This document shows positions 1 to 9,243 of a stretch of 64,000 nucleotides of DNA, piece by piece. Position 1 is the first letter of the stretch, and each line of letters opens with the position of its first letter. Below the pieces are notes generated by a model. It saw only the letters and a list, made by a program, of their open reading frames with translations. It was not told where the DNA came from and made no database searches. Origin of the DNA: Algibacter miyuki (GTDB lineage Bacteria > Bacteroidota > Bacteroidia > Flavobacteriales > Flavobacteriaceae); contig NZ_JAUFQP010000007.1 of the NCBI RefSeq assembly GCF_030409805.1, forward strand, positions 992,001 through 1,056,000, read 5' to 3'. Position numbers and translations under genes: made by a program.

Positions 1-1305
1 GAATCTAATAGAGAACGTTTTGCTGCTGAAGCGCGATTCTTCAGAGCTTGGATTTATGAAACCATGATATTAGCTTATGGTGATGTACCTTTGGTTACCA
101 ATACTATTGTACCTACAGAAAATCCTACGAGAACACCACGACTAGAAGTTTTTGAATTCATAATTAGTGAGTTAGACGAAATTGACGATCAATTACCATT
201 ATCTTATACAGGTGCAGACAATGGACGTATAACAAAAGGTGCTGTTTTAGCATTAAAATCAAGAGCTTACTTAAATGCACTTGGGTGGCATTCAAATCCA
301 TCAGCGCTGTATGCTGGTGCCGAAGCTGCTTGTGAAGAAATTATAACAAGTAACACCTATGCTTTAGTAGATGGGATTGATGGTTTTAAAGAACAATTTA
401 CTCCAGCAAGTGATTTAGTATCACCCGAAACAATTCTGTCAACTATTTATGTTGAAGGTTTAAACGTGAGCAGATTTGCGTTGCAAGTATCTCCAAGAGA
501 CGTTTATAAAGGCCCTGAAGGTAGTGGAAACAACCAAAGAAGACCAGGTTTTACATCAGATTTTATAGAGGAAGTACAAACTATAAATGGTTTATTTCCT
601 ATAGACGATCCTACTTATGATCCTGCAAACCCTTGGGTTAATAGAGATCCTAGGCTTGAAGCTACCGTGCGTTTACCTTTAGATGAGTATTTAGGAACAA
701 ATGGCGTTGATAACGATATTTTCTTACCTCACCCTGATTATGGAGATACTAGAGACCGAGTTCAAGGTTCTAACAATAATCCTACAGGATATGGTTTTAA
801 GAAATACACCGATTATTATATGGTTAATAACATACAAGGCGATGCAGATTTAAAAGTAATTAGATATTCTGAAGTTTTACTGATGTATGCAGAAGCATTG
901 GCCGGACAGGGAAGAGATGCTGAAGCTTTACCTTATTTAGATGAGGTTAGAGATCGTGTGGGTATGCCTAAATATGCCGATATTGGGTTGCCAACAGTAA
1001 CAAGAGGTTCAACAGGAAACCAAATGATAGATGCTATTCTTTTAGAAAGACGTTATGAATTTGCTGGTGAAGGCCCACAAAGATGGTTTGATATTTGGAG
1101 ATATAAATTAGGAAGTCAAGTTATTGGTACGGTATACGGAATTCCTGACGATGTAAACCTACCTGGAGATTTAGTAGGTCCAAAATACAACTCATCAGAT
1201 CTTACAATTTATCAAAGAGTTTGGAATGAGGATTACTATTTACTTCCACTTTTTACAAATTATTTAGATGCTAATGAAAATTTAGTACAGAATCCTGGGT
1301 ACTAA
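1..1305 (+). CDS. SusD/RagB-family glycan-binding lipoprotein, C-terminal part (truncated by window edge)
   Basis: The reading frame is open from base 1, so the visible 434 codons are the C-terminal part; the start and lipoprotein signal lie upstream and the ATG at 64 is an internal Met. SusD-family proteins are outer-membrane lipoproteins that sit over a SusC TonB-dependent channel and bind oligosaccharides. Family marks seen: AEARFFRAWIYE followed by YGDVPL, KGAVLALKSRAYL (TPR-like helices), IRYSEVLLMYAEAL, LLERRYEFAGEG and RWFDIWRY, and the usual terminal NPGY. It is followed by a terminator and then by a complete SusC-SusD pair, so it is the end of an earlier SusCD unit of the same or a neighbouring polysaccharide utilisation locus. 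The ligand cannot be read from the sequence. Confidence 0.93.
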   Translation, partial: ESNRERFAAEARFFRAWIYETMILAYGDVPLVTNTIVPTENPTRTPRLEVFEFIISELDEIDDQLPLSYTGADNGRITKGAVLALKSRAYLNALGWHSNPSALYAGAEAACEEIITSNTYALVDGIDGFKEQFTPASDLVSPETILSTIYVEGLNVSRFALQVSPRDVYKGPEGSGNNQRRPGFTSDFIEEVQTINGLFPIDDPTYDPANPWVNRDPRLEATVRLPLDEYLGTNGVDNDIFLPHPDYGDTRDRVQGSNNNPTGYGFKKYTDYYMVNNIQGDADLKVIRYSEVLLMYAEALAGQGRDAEALPYLDEVRDRVGMPKYADIGLPTVTRGSTGNQMIDAILLERRYEFAGEGPQRWFDIWRYKLGSQVIGTVYGIPDDVNLPGDLVGPKYNSSDLTIYQRVWNEDYYLLPLFTNYLDANENLVQNPGY

Positions 1306-1330
1306 AATCCAGAAAATTTATTTATAATAA

Positions 1331-1366
1331 AACCTCCAATGATGTTAAATCGTTGGAGGTTTTTTG
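1331..1366 (+). terminator. Intrinsic terminator after the first susD
   Basis: AACCTCCAA-T-GA pairs with TC-GTTGGAGGTT around a short loop and is followed by a T-rich run (TTTTTTGTTTT). It starts about 25 bases after the stop codon. Confidence 0.85.
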
Positions 1367-1717
1367 TTTTAATTTAAATGAGGTTAATGTGATGTTTTTA
1401 CTTACGTAAATAACTTACTGTAGTCCGTTTTTCTCTTCAGTATAAAAGGAGGTGTTTTTTAGTTAATAAAAAATTAACATGATTTTAATACTTATTTGTC
1501 GAATACTAGATGTTGTTGGTCGAAATTCTAACCATGGTTACAATTGAAATATATAGGTTTATTATGTTTTTAACATTATTTTGTGAGAATAAACATTTTA
1601 AAGGCTATTTTTTTTTAAAGATTTATTAGGTTTTAACTTGTTTTATTTGAAGTTTTTTAGAAGCAAAGAATACTACTAACTATAAAATTTTTTAACTATT
1701 AATTAACTTACATTTCT
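1367..1717. other. Intergenic region upstream of susC
   Basis: About 350 bases of very AT-rich DNA between the terminator and the susC start. It must hold the susC promoter, but no exact TANNTTTG box was found; the closest is TATTTTG near 1575. No ORF, RNA gene or repeat is evident. Confidence 0.5.
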
Positions 1718-4700
1718 ATGAAAATTAAATTACACAATTTCGCTTTCTATCGGAAAAAAAGACACTTAAGTTTTTTCTTGAGTATCTTAGCTTTTTCGTG
1801 TGTTTCTGCCAGTTTTGGTTTAGCGCCAAATACAAATGCAGATTTAAGAGTAACTAGTAGTTATTTGCAACAACAAATAACGGGGACAATTACCGATGTT
1901 AACGGGCAGCCTATTCCGGGTGTTAATGTTGTAGAAAAAGGAACAGGAAACGGAGCTCAAACAGATTTTGATGGAGGTTTCGTTATTACACCATCTAAAG
2001 CAAATACTGTTTTGGTGTTTTCATTTGTTGGGTTTAAAACAAAGGAAGTTACAGTAACCAATCAAAAGGCTTTAAAAGTAACTTTGGAAGAAGATATTTC
2101 GGCTCTTGATGAGGTTGTTGTTGTTGGGTATGGTACCCAGAAAAAAGTAAATTTAACAGCAGCAGTATCTCAAGTTGGTGCGGAAGTTTTTGAAAACAGG
2201 CCTTCGGCGAATGCAGCGCGTTCATTACAAGGTACTGTGCCTGGTTTAGTAATAAGTAATTCATCTTCTGGTGGAGCTCCAGGTGCCGATACTAATATTA
2301 ATATTCGTGGTTTTTTAACGAGTTCGGGAACCGGAACTATTGGAGATTCTTCACCTTTAGTGCTTGTTGATGGTATTGAAATGAATTTAAACGATATTGA
2401 TCCTGAGAGTATCGAATCGGTTTCTGTACTTAAAGATGCCGCGGCAGCATCCATTTATGGTTCTCAAGCTGCAGGTGGTGCCATTCTTATTACCACAAAA
2501 AGTGGTAAAAATATGAAAGGGAAAGTTAGAGTTTCATACAGTACTAATTATGCTTTAACGCAACCAACAAAAATACCCGAATTAGCTAGCCCTATTGATT
2601 TTGCTTATACAGTTAATGATTCTCGGATAAATAATAATCAAAACCCATATCACGATGAAACAGATTTAGCTAATATTTTAGCTAATATGGCAAATCCTGG
2701 AAGTGCGCCATCTTTAGCTGTTAACGCCTCAGGTACAAATTGGAGTTATTCAGCTATTGGAATTGATGCCACAGGTGCTACGGATTGGACTGAAGTTTTA
2801 TATAAAGATTGGGCTGAAAGAACGAAGCATAACCTAAGTATTTCTGGTGGAGATCAAAAATTAAACTATTATTTTTCGGCAGGCGCTTACGATGAAGGTG
2901 GTTTGCTAAAGGTTGGTAAAGAATCTTTTCAAAGATATAATCTTGATGCAAAAATTTCGTCACAAGTTAATAAATGGTTAAAAATAGAATTGTTAACTAA
3001 AGTTTTAAAAAGTTACTCCGATTATCCAACGCAAAGTGATTCTAATACAGGGAACCTTTCTCAAGTTTTAGATTTATCTTCTAAAATTAAACCAACCTTT
3101 CCATTAGTCGATCCTATTTATGGAGAAGAATGGCTTGGGCATTCTTATTTTCCTTTTTGGGCAAATCAACGTTACAAAACAGAAAACAATCAACTTGTTT
3201 TATTGCCAAGATTTATTTTCGAGCCTATTAAAGACTTGAAATTTAATGTTAATCTTAATTATAAAAGAACTAATTATTTTGAAGAAGTTATTATATTATC
3301 AAGTCAAGAAATAAGACCTAGTGGCTTTATTGATAGAGTATCTCAACAAAATACGTCTTATGCTCCTGGTTTTTCAACTACTGAATATTTTTCACCTAAT
3401 ATTTTTACGACTTATGATAAATCTATAGGGAATCATAATCTTAATGCTACTGTAGGATATCAAAGTGAGCTGAACAATTTTCATAGTTTAAGTGGTCATA
3501 CGGATTACTTGATTTCTGATAACGTAGTGTCAATAAACGCATCTTTAGATGATGATCAACTTGTAAGTGAAGCTAAAACAAACTGGGCAACCCAAAGTGT
3601 ATTTAGTAGATTTAGATATAATTATAAAGAGAAATATTTATTAGAATTTAGCTACCGACGAGATGGGTCTTCTAGATTTGCTCCCGAGGACAGATGGGCT
3701 GGTTTTCCAAGTTATTCAGCTGGATATAATGTAGCTAAAGAAAACTTTTGGCCAATAGATGCTATTAGTACCTTTAAATTAAGAGGGTCTTATGGTACAT
3801 TAGGAAATCAAAATGTTGCCAACTATTTATATCTATCTAATATTGCATTAAATACTGGCGGAACAAGCTATTTGTTTGATGGCCAAAGAGAAACGTTAGC
3901 TTTTACTCCTGGTTTAGGTAGTGAAAGTTTAACTTGGGAAAAAGTGAAAACCACAGATATTGGTTTTGATCTTAATGCATTTAACAACAAACTTGAAATT
4001 GGGTTTTCTTGGTATCGTACAGATATTGACGGTATGGCCGCAGAAGGTCTTAATTTACCAGCTCAGTTAGGAACATCTGCGCCTTTAGCAAATACAGGAA
4101 CATCAAGAGTTCAAGGATGGGAAGTAGAAGCTAAATGGAGACAAAACATTACTGAAGATTTTAGTTTTAATGTTAGAGCGGTTCTTTCTGATTATAAAAG
4201 AACTATTGTTGATTATCCGGTTCCTGATGGAGATAGTCCAAACTCGTTAACTCAATTCTATCGTCCAGGAAAGGATTTAGGTGAAATTTATGGACTTACA
4301 TGGGACGGATGGTTTTTAACAGATGAAGAAGCTGCAAATCATCCTATAGATCAAAGTGCAGTTACTGGTTGGGCATTTGGCGCTGGTGATACTAAGTATA
4401 AAGATCTTGATGGAGATGGGTCTATAAATAGAGGTGCTTGGGAAGTAGGTGATTCTGGAGACTGGAGTGTACTAGGTAATACTACGCCTCGTTATCAATA
4501 TGCAGTAAACCTTGGTTTTGTCTATAAAAATTTAGATTTTAATGCTTTTATACAAGGTGTTGGAAAAAGAGACGTTGTAGTGTCTAATCACCAAAGATTT
4601 AGAGGTCCTGCTCAAGGTCCGTTTCACGCCAATGTATGGGTAGAGCATTTAGATTATTTCAGACCAGAAGATACCACTAATCCATTAGGTCCAAATTTGG

Positions 4701-5017
4701 ATGCTTATTTCCCTGCACCATACTCTGCTAACCCAGGTAGAAATAACAAAAATTACGGACAAATTGTAGACCGTTATATTCAAAATGGTGCTTATACTAG
4801 ATTAAAAAGTTTACAATTAGGGTATACAATTCCTAAAGATGTAACAAGTAAGTATAATATAAACAATATTAGAATCTATGTTACTGGAGAAAACTTATTT
4901 ACAGTTAGCGATATGATATTCTTTGATCCAGAAAATATTACAGCTGGAGTAACAGGTAGTGCTATTTCCTACCCGCTGCATAAAATTGTTTCTATGGGAT
5001 TAAACTTATCATTCTAA
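1718..5017 (+). CDS. SusC/RagA-family TonB-linked outer-membrane transporter
   Basis: This 1099-residue protein has the normal SusC length and imports oligosaccharides through the outer membrane with energy from TonB. Visible parts in order: an N-terminal signal region with a slightly long charged start (residues 1-37); a carboxypeptidase-D-regulatory-like domain (about 54-125, GTITDVNGQPIPGVNV and FSFVGF); the SusC signature LDEVVVVGYG (130-139); a plug with NIRGF, PLVLVDG and the DAAAASIYGSQAAGGAILITTK stretch typical of RagA/SusC; and a beta-barrel ending in LNLSF, with an aromatic last residue as in outer-membrane barrels. The partner susD starts 18 bases downstream, so the two form one operon. 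The glycan is not identifiable, but the nearby FGE-family gene hints at sulfated substrates. Confidence 0.96.
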   Translation: MKIKLHNFAFYRKKRHLSFFLSILAFSCVSASFGLAPNTNADLRVTSSYLQQQITGTITDVNGQPIPGVNVVEKGTGNGAQTDFDGGFVITPSKANTVLVFSFVGFKTKEVTVTNQKALKVTLEEDISALDEVVVVGYGTQKKVNLTAAVSQVGAEVFENRPSANAARSLQGTVPGLVISNSSSGGAPGADTNINIRGFLTSSGTGTIGDSSPLVLVDGIEMNLNDIDPESIESVSVLKDAAAASIYGSQAAGGAILITTKSGKNMKGKVRVSYSTNYALTQPTKIPELASPIDFAYTVNDSRINNNQNPYHDETDLANILANMANPGSAPSLAVNASGTNWSYSAIGIDATGATDWTEVLYKDWAERTKHNLSISGGDQKLNYYFSAGAYDEGGLLKVGKESFQRYNLDAKISSQVNKWLKIELLTKVLKSYSDYPTQSDSNTGNLSQVLDLSSKIKPTFPLVDPIYGEEWLGHSYFPFWANQRYKTENNQLVLLPRFIFEPIKDLKFNVNLNYKRTNYFEEVIILSSQEIRPSGFIDRVSQQNTSYAPGFSTTEYFSPNIFTTYDKSIGNHNLNATVGYQSELNNFHSLSGHTDYLISDNVVSINASLDDDQLVSEAKTNWATQSVFSRFRYNYKEKYLLEFSYRRDGSSRFAPEDRWAGFPSYSAGYNVAKENFWPIDAISTFKLRGSYGTLGNQNVANYLYLSNIALNTGGTSYLFDGQRETLAFTPGLGSESLTWEKVKTTDIGFDLNAFNNKLEIGFSWYRTDIDGMAAEGLNLPAQLGTSAPLANTGTSRVQGWEVEAKWRQNITEDFSFNVRAVLSDYKRTIVDYPVPDGDSPNSLTQFYRPGKDLGEIYGLTWDGWFLTDEEAANHPIDQSAVTGWAFGAGDTKYKDLDGDGSINRGAWEVGDSGDWSVLGNTTPRYQYAVNLGFVYKNLDFNAFIQGVGKRDVVVSNHQRFRGPAQGPFHANVWVEHLDYFRPEDTTNPLGPNLDAYFPAPYSANPGRNNKNYGQIVDRYIQNGAYTRLKSLQLGYTIPKDVTSKYNINNIRIYVTGENLFTVSDMIFFDPENITAGVTGSAISYPLHKIVSMGLNLSF

Positions 5018-5035
5018 TTATAAAATTGTAGAATT

Positions 5036-6745
5036 ATGAAAAATATATTAAAATTATTTACTTTAAGTATAGTCGTGACTTTATCGTCATGCGAAGACTT
5101 TTTAGACAAAACACCCTTAGATGATGTTTCTGAGGTTGATTTTTACAGTACACCTGGCGATTTAAGAGCATCTGTTAATGCTTTTTATAATGATTTGCCA
5201 AGTTGGTCAAATACCTCTGTTGGTTTTTCAGTACTACCCGATCTCGATTCTGATATGGGTGTTGCTGAAAATATTAACTCTAGGCTTAGTGGCCAAACAG
5301 GCGTAGCTACGGAATCTTCAAATTCGGTTTGGAGTTGGGATGAAGTAAGAGAAGTTAACTGGCTTTTAGATCATGTTGACCAAGCAGAAGGTGATCAAAC
5401 AGAAATAGATCAATACATAGGTGAAGCATATTTCTTTAGAGCGTATTATTATTTTAACCTTTTAGTTGATTACGGTGATTTACCAATACTTGACCGGTAT
5501 TTTGATAATAATGATGAAGCGTATTTATTTGCAGGAAGAGAACCTAGAAATGAGGTTGCCGATTTTATTCTTGGAGATTTAAGCACGGCTATTTCCTTAT
5601 TACAATCTTTTCCAGATATTGCTACAAGCCCACGTATAAGTAAAGAGGCTGCATTATTGCTAAAGGCTAGAATTGCGCTATACGAAGGCACATGGGAAAA
5701 ATATCATAGCGGTACAGCTTTTGGAGTAGAAGGTTCAAACGGCTCTGCTTTTTTGCAAATCGCTGCCGATACTTCTGAAGAGCTTATTGATAGTGGCGTG
5801 TTTACGCTTCATAGTGATTACGCTACTTTGTTTAACCAAGTTGGTTTAAGTGGTAATAGCGAAGTGATGCTTTGGAGAGATTTTAATAATGATTTAGGGT
5901 TTAATAATAGTATACAAATTTCTTGGCCAAATCGTTGTGCATACACCAGAGAAGCTATACGTACCTATTTATGTACCGATGGCGACCCTATTTCGGTGAG
6001 TGATTTATATGATGATGGGGATAAATCTTTAGCTACTATTGAAGATAATAGAGATCCTAGATTAGCGGCTTTAATAATGGTGCCTGGAGATTTAATTAAA
6101 AGAGATACCGATGGTTCAACGGTTGCTTATACAGCTCCTGATTTTGCTACGGCCAACGCAGGACTTACGGGGTATGAATCAGAAAAATACAGAAATATTG
6201 ATATAGATCCTAATACTAGCGATTTTACCTTAAACACGTCTAAGGTTATTATGCGTTTTGCTGAAGCTTTATTAATTTATGCTGAAGCGAAAGCGGAATT
6301 GGGTACGATTACTCAGGCTGATTTAGAAAAATCTGTAAATAAGTTACGTACTCGTGTAGGTATGCCTGGTATAACTTTAGGTGCTATAACTACAGATCCA
6401 GATTGGCCAAACTATGGTTATACGCTTTCAGATGTTTTATATGAAATACGTAGAGAACGTACCGTTGAACTTATGGCAGAAGGCTTTAGGCTTGATGATT
6501 TATTACGTTGGAGAGCTCACGAATTAGTTAATGGAACAACTCCTAGAGGTGCTTATTTTTACGATGGTATTGTAAATTCCGATACGCCTGAATCAAATGT
6601 AACGCTAGATTCTGAAGGTTATATTGCTCCATTTATCAATTCAGCACCTTATAATTTTGATGAAACTAAAGCCTATTTATTGCCTATACCAAGTAATGAA
6701 TTAATACTTAACCCGAATTTATTACCACAAAATCCGGGTTGGTAG
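5036..6745 (+). CDS. SusD/RagB-family glycan-binding lipoprotein
   Basis: This 569-residue protein is the surface partner of the SusC encoded 18 bases upstream. An SPII signal ends in LSSC with the lipidated Cys19, followed by EDFLDKTPL, a typical mature SusD N-terminus. Further family marks: IGEAYFFRAYYYFNLLVDYGDLP, KEAALLLKARIALY, VIMRFAEALLIYAEAKAELG, IRRERTVELMAEGFRLDDLLRWR and the terminal NPGW. It shares the fold but little sequence with the truncated SusD at the window start, so the two probably bind different ligands or parts of one. A strong terminator follows. Confidence 0.95.
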   Translation: MKNILKLFTLSIVVTLSSCEDFLDKTPLDDVSEVDFYSTPGDLRASVNAFYNDLPSWSNTSVGFSVLPDLDSDMGVAENINSRLSGQTGVATESSNSVWSWDEVREVNWLLDHVDQAEGDQTEIDQYIGEAYFFRAYYYFNLLVDYGDLPILDRYFDNNDEAYLFAGREPRNEVADFILGDLSTAISLLQSFPDIATSPRISKEAALLLKARIALYEGTWEKYHSGTAFGVEGSNGSAFLQIAADTSEELIDSGVFTLHSDYATLFNQVGLSGNSEVMLWRDFNNDLGFNNSIQISWPNRCAYTREAIRTYLCTDGDPISVSDLYDDGDKSLATIEDNRDPRLAALIMVPGDLIKRDTDGSTVAYTAPDFATANAGLTGYESEKYRNIDIDPNTSDFTLNTSKVIMRFAEALLIYAEAKAELGTITQADLEKSVNKLRTRVGMPGITLGAITTDPDWPNYGYTLSDVLYEIRRERTVELMAEGFRLDDLLRWRAHELVNGTTPRGAYFYDGIVNSDTPESNVTLDSEGYIAPFINSAPYNFDETKAYLLPIPSNELILNPNLLPQNPGW

Positions 6746-6780
6746 AATTAATATTTAATAATTAGTTTTTTAGTTAAAAA

Positions 6781-6817
6781 GCTCAACATCAAATTTTGAT
6801 GTTGAGCTTTTATTTTT
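6781..6817 (+). terminator. Intrinsic terminator after the susCD pair
   Basis: GCTCAACATCAAA and TTTGATGTTGAGC form a 13-bp perfect stem (6781-6807), followed by TTTTATTTTTT. It lies 35 bases after the susD stop. Confidence 0.92.
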
Positions 6818-6960
6818 TAAAGCAATTTGAATTTTAAGAAAGCTTTAATATAGTCTACTATTTTTAAATGTAAAGTAAAGTGTTTAGATGTTTTACTTTA
6901 TTGAATTGAGGTGTCATCCAAAGGAAATGCTAAAACGCCAATTAAGGCTTTGTTTAGTCC

Positions 6961-8073
6961 TTATTTTTTAATCATATCTGGAGTTACAACCGTTCTAAAG
7001 CCCACATGCTCGGCAGACGAATCTAAACTTGTTCCCATTCTAGATGATACTCTGTAACTGGCACAATACGAATCGCTACATAAAAATGAACCGCCTTTTA
7101 TTATCTTTTCTTGAATATAAGGGTTGTTTGGGTTGTAAGCTTTATCAGCACCTTTAGGGTTATCTATTATGCTGTTTGTTGCAGCAAGCTCGTTGTAATA
7201 ATTTAAGTTGTACCAATCCGAAGTCATTTCCCAAACATTTCCGGCCATATCATATAATCCGAAATTATTTGCTGGGTAACTTTTTACAGGAGCTGTTCTT
7301 TCAAAACCATCCTCTAAGGTGTTGTTTACCGGAAACTCGCCTTCCCAGCTATTTACTTGTTGGGATAAAACCGATCGGTCGTCACCCCAAAAATATGTTG
7401 TGTTTTGTTGGTTACCACGAGAAGCAAATTCCCATTCCGCCTCTGTAGGTAATCGCTTTCCTGCCCAAACGCAATAAGCCTGAGCATCTTCATAACAAAC
7501 ATGTACTACAGGATGATTGTCTTTGCCTTCAATATTGCTATCTGGTCCACTTGGGTGTTTCCAGTTTGTACCAATAGACCAGCGCCACCATTGCGAAAAA
7601 TCGAATAAGTTTGGTAGAGATTCTTTGGTTTTTTTAAACATCAAAGAACCTGGTTGTAAAACCGAATCGTGTGGTTTTGGGGTGCCTTCCGGAAGTTGCT
7701 TTTTCATGTCTTCCCAGTCAATTTCACGTTCTGCCATAGTAACATAGCCTGTGGCTTTAATAAATTCTGAAAATTCAGCATTAGTTACTTCGGTGATGTC
7801 CATAAAAAAACCGTCAACTTTAACCGCATGTTGAGGTTTTTCATGATCCATAGCCATTTGATCTTGCGGTACAGCACCTTGTAGAAATTTACCACCTGGT
7901 ACCCAAACCATGCCTTTTGGCGGGTTGTTTTTTATACTATCGGTAACCTTTTGTGTTGCTATTATTTTTTCAACTTCAGGAGTTGTTTCAATAGCTTCGT
8001 TATTTTTGTTCTTACACCCAAAAGCCGCAATAAATATGGATAAGCCTAGCAAAGAACGCATGTGTAATTTCAT
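6961..8073 (-). CDS. Formylglycine-generating enzyme (FGE/SUMF1) family lipoprotein
   Basis: FGE oxidises a cysteine in sulfatases to the catalytic formylglycine. The 370-residue product has an SPII signal (IAAFGC, Cys20), a short linker and a full FGE-sulfatase domain from GMVWVPGGKF (54) to VGFRTVV. Key blocks: FMDITEVTNAEFSEFI, HPVVHVCYEDAQAYCVWAGKRLPTEAEWEFA, GLYDMAGNVWEMTSDWY and GGSFLCSDSYCASYR. The last block carries Cys332 and Cys337, matching the two copper-binding catalytic cysteines of true FGE (human pattern CHRSYC); the GldJ/GldK relatives, as I recall, lack them. It is convergent with the susCD operon, which fits sulfated-polysaccharide use. The odd point is the lipoprotein signal: sulfatase maturation is thought to act on unfolded cytoplasmic chains. 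No sulfatase is in the window. Confidence 0.85.
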   Translation of the reverse strand: MKLHMRSLLGLSIFIAAFGCKNKNNEAIETTPEVEKIIATQKVTDSIKNNPPKGMVWVPGGKFLQGAVPQDQMAMDHEKPQHAVKVDGFFMDITEVTNAEFSEFIKATGYVTMAEREIDWEDMKKQLPEGTPKPHDSVLQPGSLMFKKTKESLPNLFDFSQWWRWSIGTNWKHPSGPDSNIEGKDNHPVVHVCYEDAQAYCVWAGKRLPTEAEWEFASRGNQQNTTYFWGDDRSVLSQQVNSWEGEFPVNNTLEDGFERTAPVKSYPANNFGLYDMAGNVWEMTSDWYNLNYYNELAATNSIIDNPKGADKAYNPNNPYIQEKIIKGGSFLCSDSYCASYRVSSRMGTSLDSSAEHVGFRTVVTPDMIKK

Positions 8074-8107
8074 TTATATAATTTTTAAGAAAAAGTAGTT
8101 GTTTCAA

Positions 8108-8115
8108 CAAAAATA
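8108..8115 (-). promoter_or_regulatory. -7 box for the FGE-family gene
   Basis: The minus strand reads TATTTTTG, an exact TANNTTTG match, 35 bases before the start codon at 8073. No clear -33 TTTG was found at 19-21 bases upstream. Confidence 0.5.
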
Positions 8116-8285
8116 TTAATAATTAATACAATATATGTGAAAGTGACATTTAAAGTAGCCCTTTTAACATAAGGGCGGTAAAGTGTTGCTGTATTTTTTC
8201 AGAATAAATAAGAAGAAGCGACTTAGAGAAACATATGAGTTTGATTAACATGAAGGAAACTGTTTCCTATCCACTTCGTTTTAAT

Positions 8286-8293
8286 TACCTTTG
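8286..8293 (+). promoter_or_regulatory. -7 box for yicC
   Basis: TACCTTTG is an exact match to the Bacteroidota TANNTTTG element, 21 bases before the ATG at 8315. It overlaps a possible upstream TTG start and thereby argues for the later ATG. The perfect palindrome AGGAAAC-T-GTTTCCT (8254-8268) sits where the -33 element is expected. Confidence 0.65.
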
Positions 8294-8314
8294 CGCAACT
8301 TAATAATTTGGTTT

Positions 8315-9172
8315 ATGATTTATTCAATGACAGGTTACGGGAAATCTGTTTTACAATTACCCACGAAAAAAATAACAATCGAACTTAAATCTTTAAACAG
8401 TAAAAGTTTAGATTTAAATGCCAGAATGCCTTCTATATATAGAGAAAAAGAACTTTCTATAAGGAAACTTCTAGCCGATAAATTGGTGCGTGGTAAAGTA
8501 GATTTTTCTATTTATGTGGAAGCGACTGCGGAAGATACTTCTACGCAAATTAACACACCTGTTGTTAAGCAGTACATGGCACAATTAAAGCAAGTTGTAG
8601 ACGGAAACGAGATTGAATTATTGAAAATGGCCGTAAAATTCCCTGATGCTTTAAACACCGTTAGAGAAGAAATAGACGAAAACGAATGGGAAACCATTGC
8701 TGCCGAAATTAATACAGCCGTAGCCGATTTAAATAGTTACCGATTAAACGAAGGTAAGGTGCTTGAGCAAGATTTTATTAATCGTGTAAACTCGATTGAT
8801 AGTATTTTAGAGCAAGTTATTGCTATGGACCCAGAACGTGTTGAAGGTGTTCGCGAGCGCTTACATAAAGGCGTTTTAGAATTAAAAGAAAAATATGATG
8901 AAAACCGTTTCGAGCAAGAATTGGTTTACTACATCGAAAAATTTGATATTACGGAAGAAAAAGTACGTTTAAAAAATCATTTAAATTACTTTATCGAATC
9001 TATAAATTCCGAAGAATCTAACGGTAAAAAACTTGGTTTTATCAGTCAAGAAATGGGACGTGAAATAAACACCATTGGCTCTAAAAGTAATTTCGCTCCG
9101 ATGCAACAATTAGTGGTGCAAATGAAGGATGAATTAGAAAAAATTAAAGAACAATTATTGAATGTACTTTAA
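8315..9172 (+). CDS. yicC: YicC-family endoribonuclease
   Basis: The 285-residue protein starts MIYSMTGYGKS, matching the family's conserved start (M-I-x-S-M-T-G-[FY]). YicC proteins are stress-linked endoribonucleases. The N-terminal YicC domain includes LKSLNSKSLDLNARMP and RGKVDF; the C-terminal DUF1732 block includes the conserved ending RLKNHLNYF and GKKLGFISQEMGREINTIGSKSN. The start is set by the family N-terminus and by the promoter box at 8286-8293; an in-frame TTG at 8291 falls inside that box and is unlikely to be used. It sits upstream of gmk, as in many bacteria, separated here by a 7-bp-periodic repeat. Confidence 0.95.
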   Translation: MIYSMTGYGKSVLQLPTKKITIELKSLNSKSLDLNARMPSIYREKELSIRKLLADKLVRGKVDFSIYVEATAEDTSTQINTPVVKQYMAQLKQVVDGNEIELLKMAVKFPDALNTVREEIDENEWETIAAEINTAVADLNSYRLNEGKVLEQDFINRVNSIDSILEQVIAMDPERVEGVRERLHKGVLELKEKYDENRFEQELVYYIEKFDITEEKVRLKNHLNYFIESINSEESNGKKLGFISQEMGREINTIGSKSNFAPMQQLVVQMKDELEKIKEQLLNVL

Positions 9173-9180
9173 ATAGTATT

Positions 9181-9243
9181 CAGTCGGCAGTCAACAGTAA
9201 TTAGCAACTAAAAACTGACAACCAACACCCAATAACCAGTAAT
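9181..9243. repeat. Degenerate 7-bp tandem repeat between yicC and gmk
   Basis: Nine consecutive 7-base units fill the whole spacer. The first three are CAGTCGG, CAGTCAA and CAGTAAT; the last four are TGACAAC, CAACACC, CAATAAC and CAGTAAT. The final unit runs into the gmk ATG at 9242. Units share CA-rich starts and AAC/AAT ends but are not identical. Confidence 0.6.

Noticed and set aside
7910..8098. Plus-strand frame opposite the FGE gene start
   Set aside because: It is the antisense of the FGE signal and domain region, with no promoter and no recognisable family.
8291..8314. Longer YicC starting with TTG at 8291
   Set aside because: The codon overlaps the -7 box, and the family N-terminus M-I-x-S-M-T-G begins at 8315.
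9181..9243. CRISPR-like array
   Set aside because: Units are 7 bases, contiguous and without spacers; no cas genes are present.
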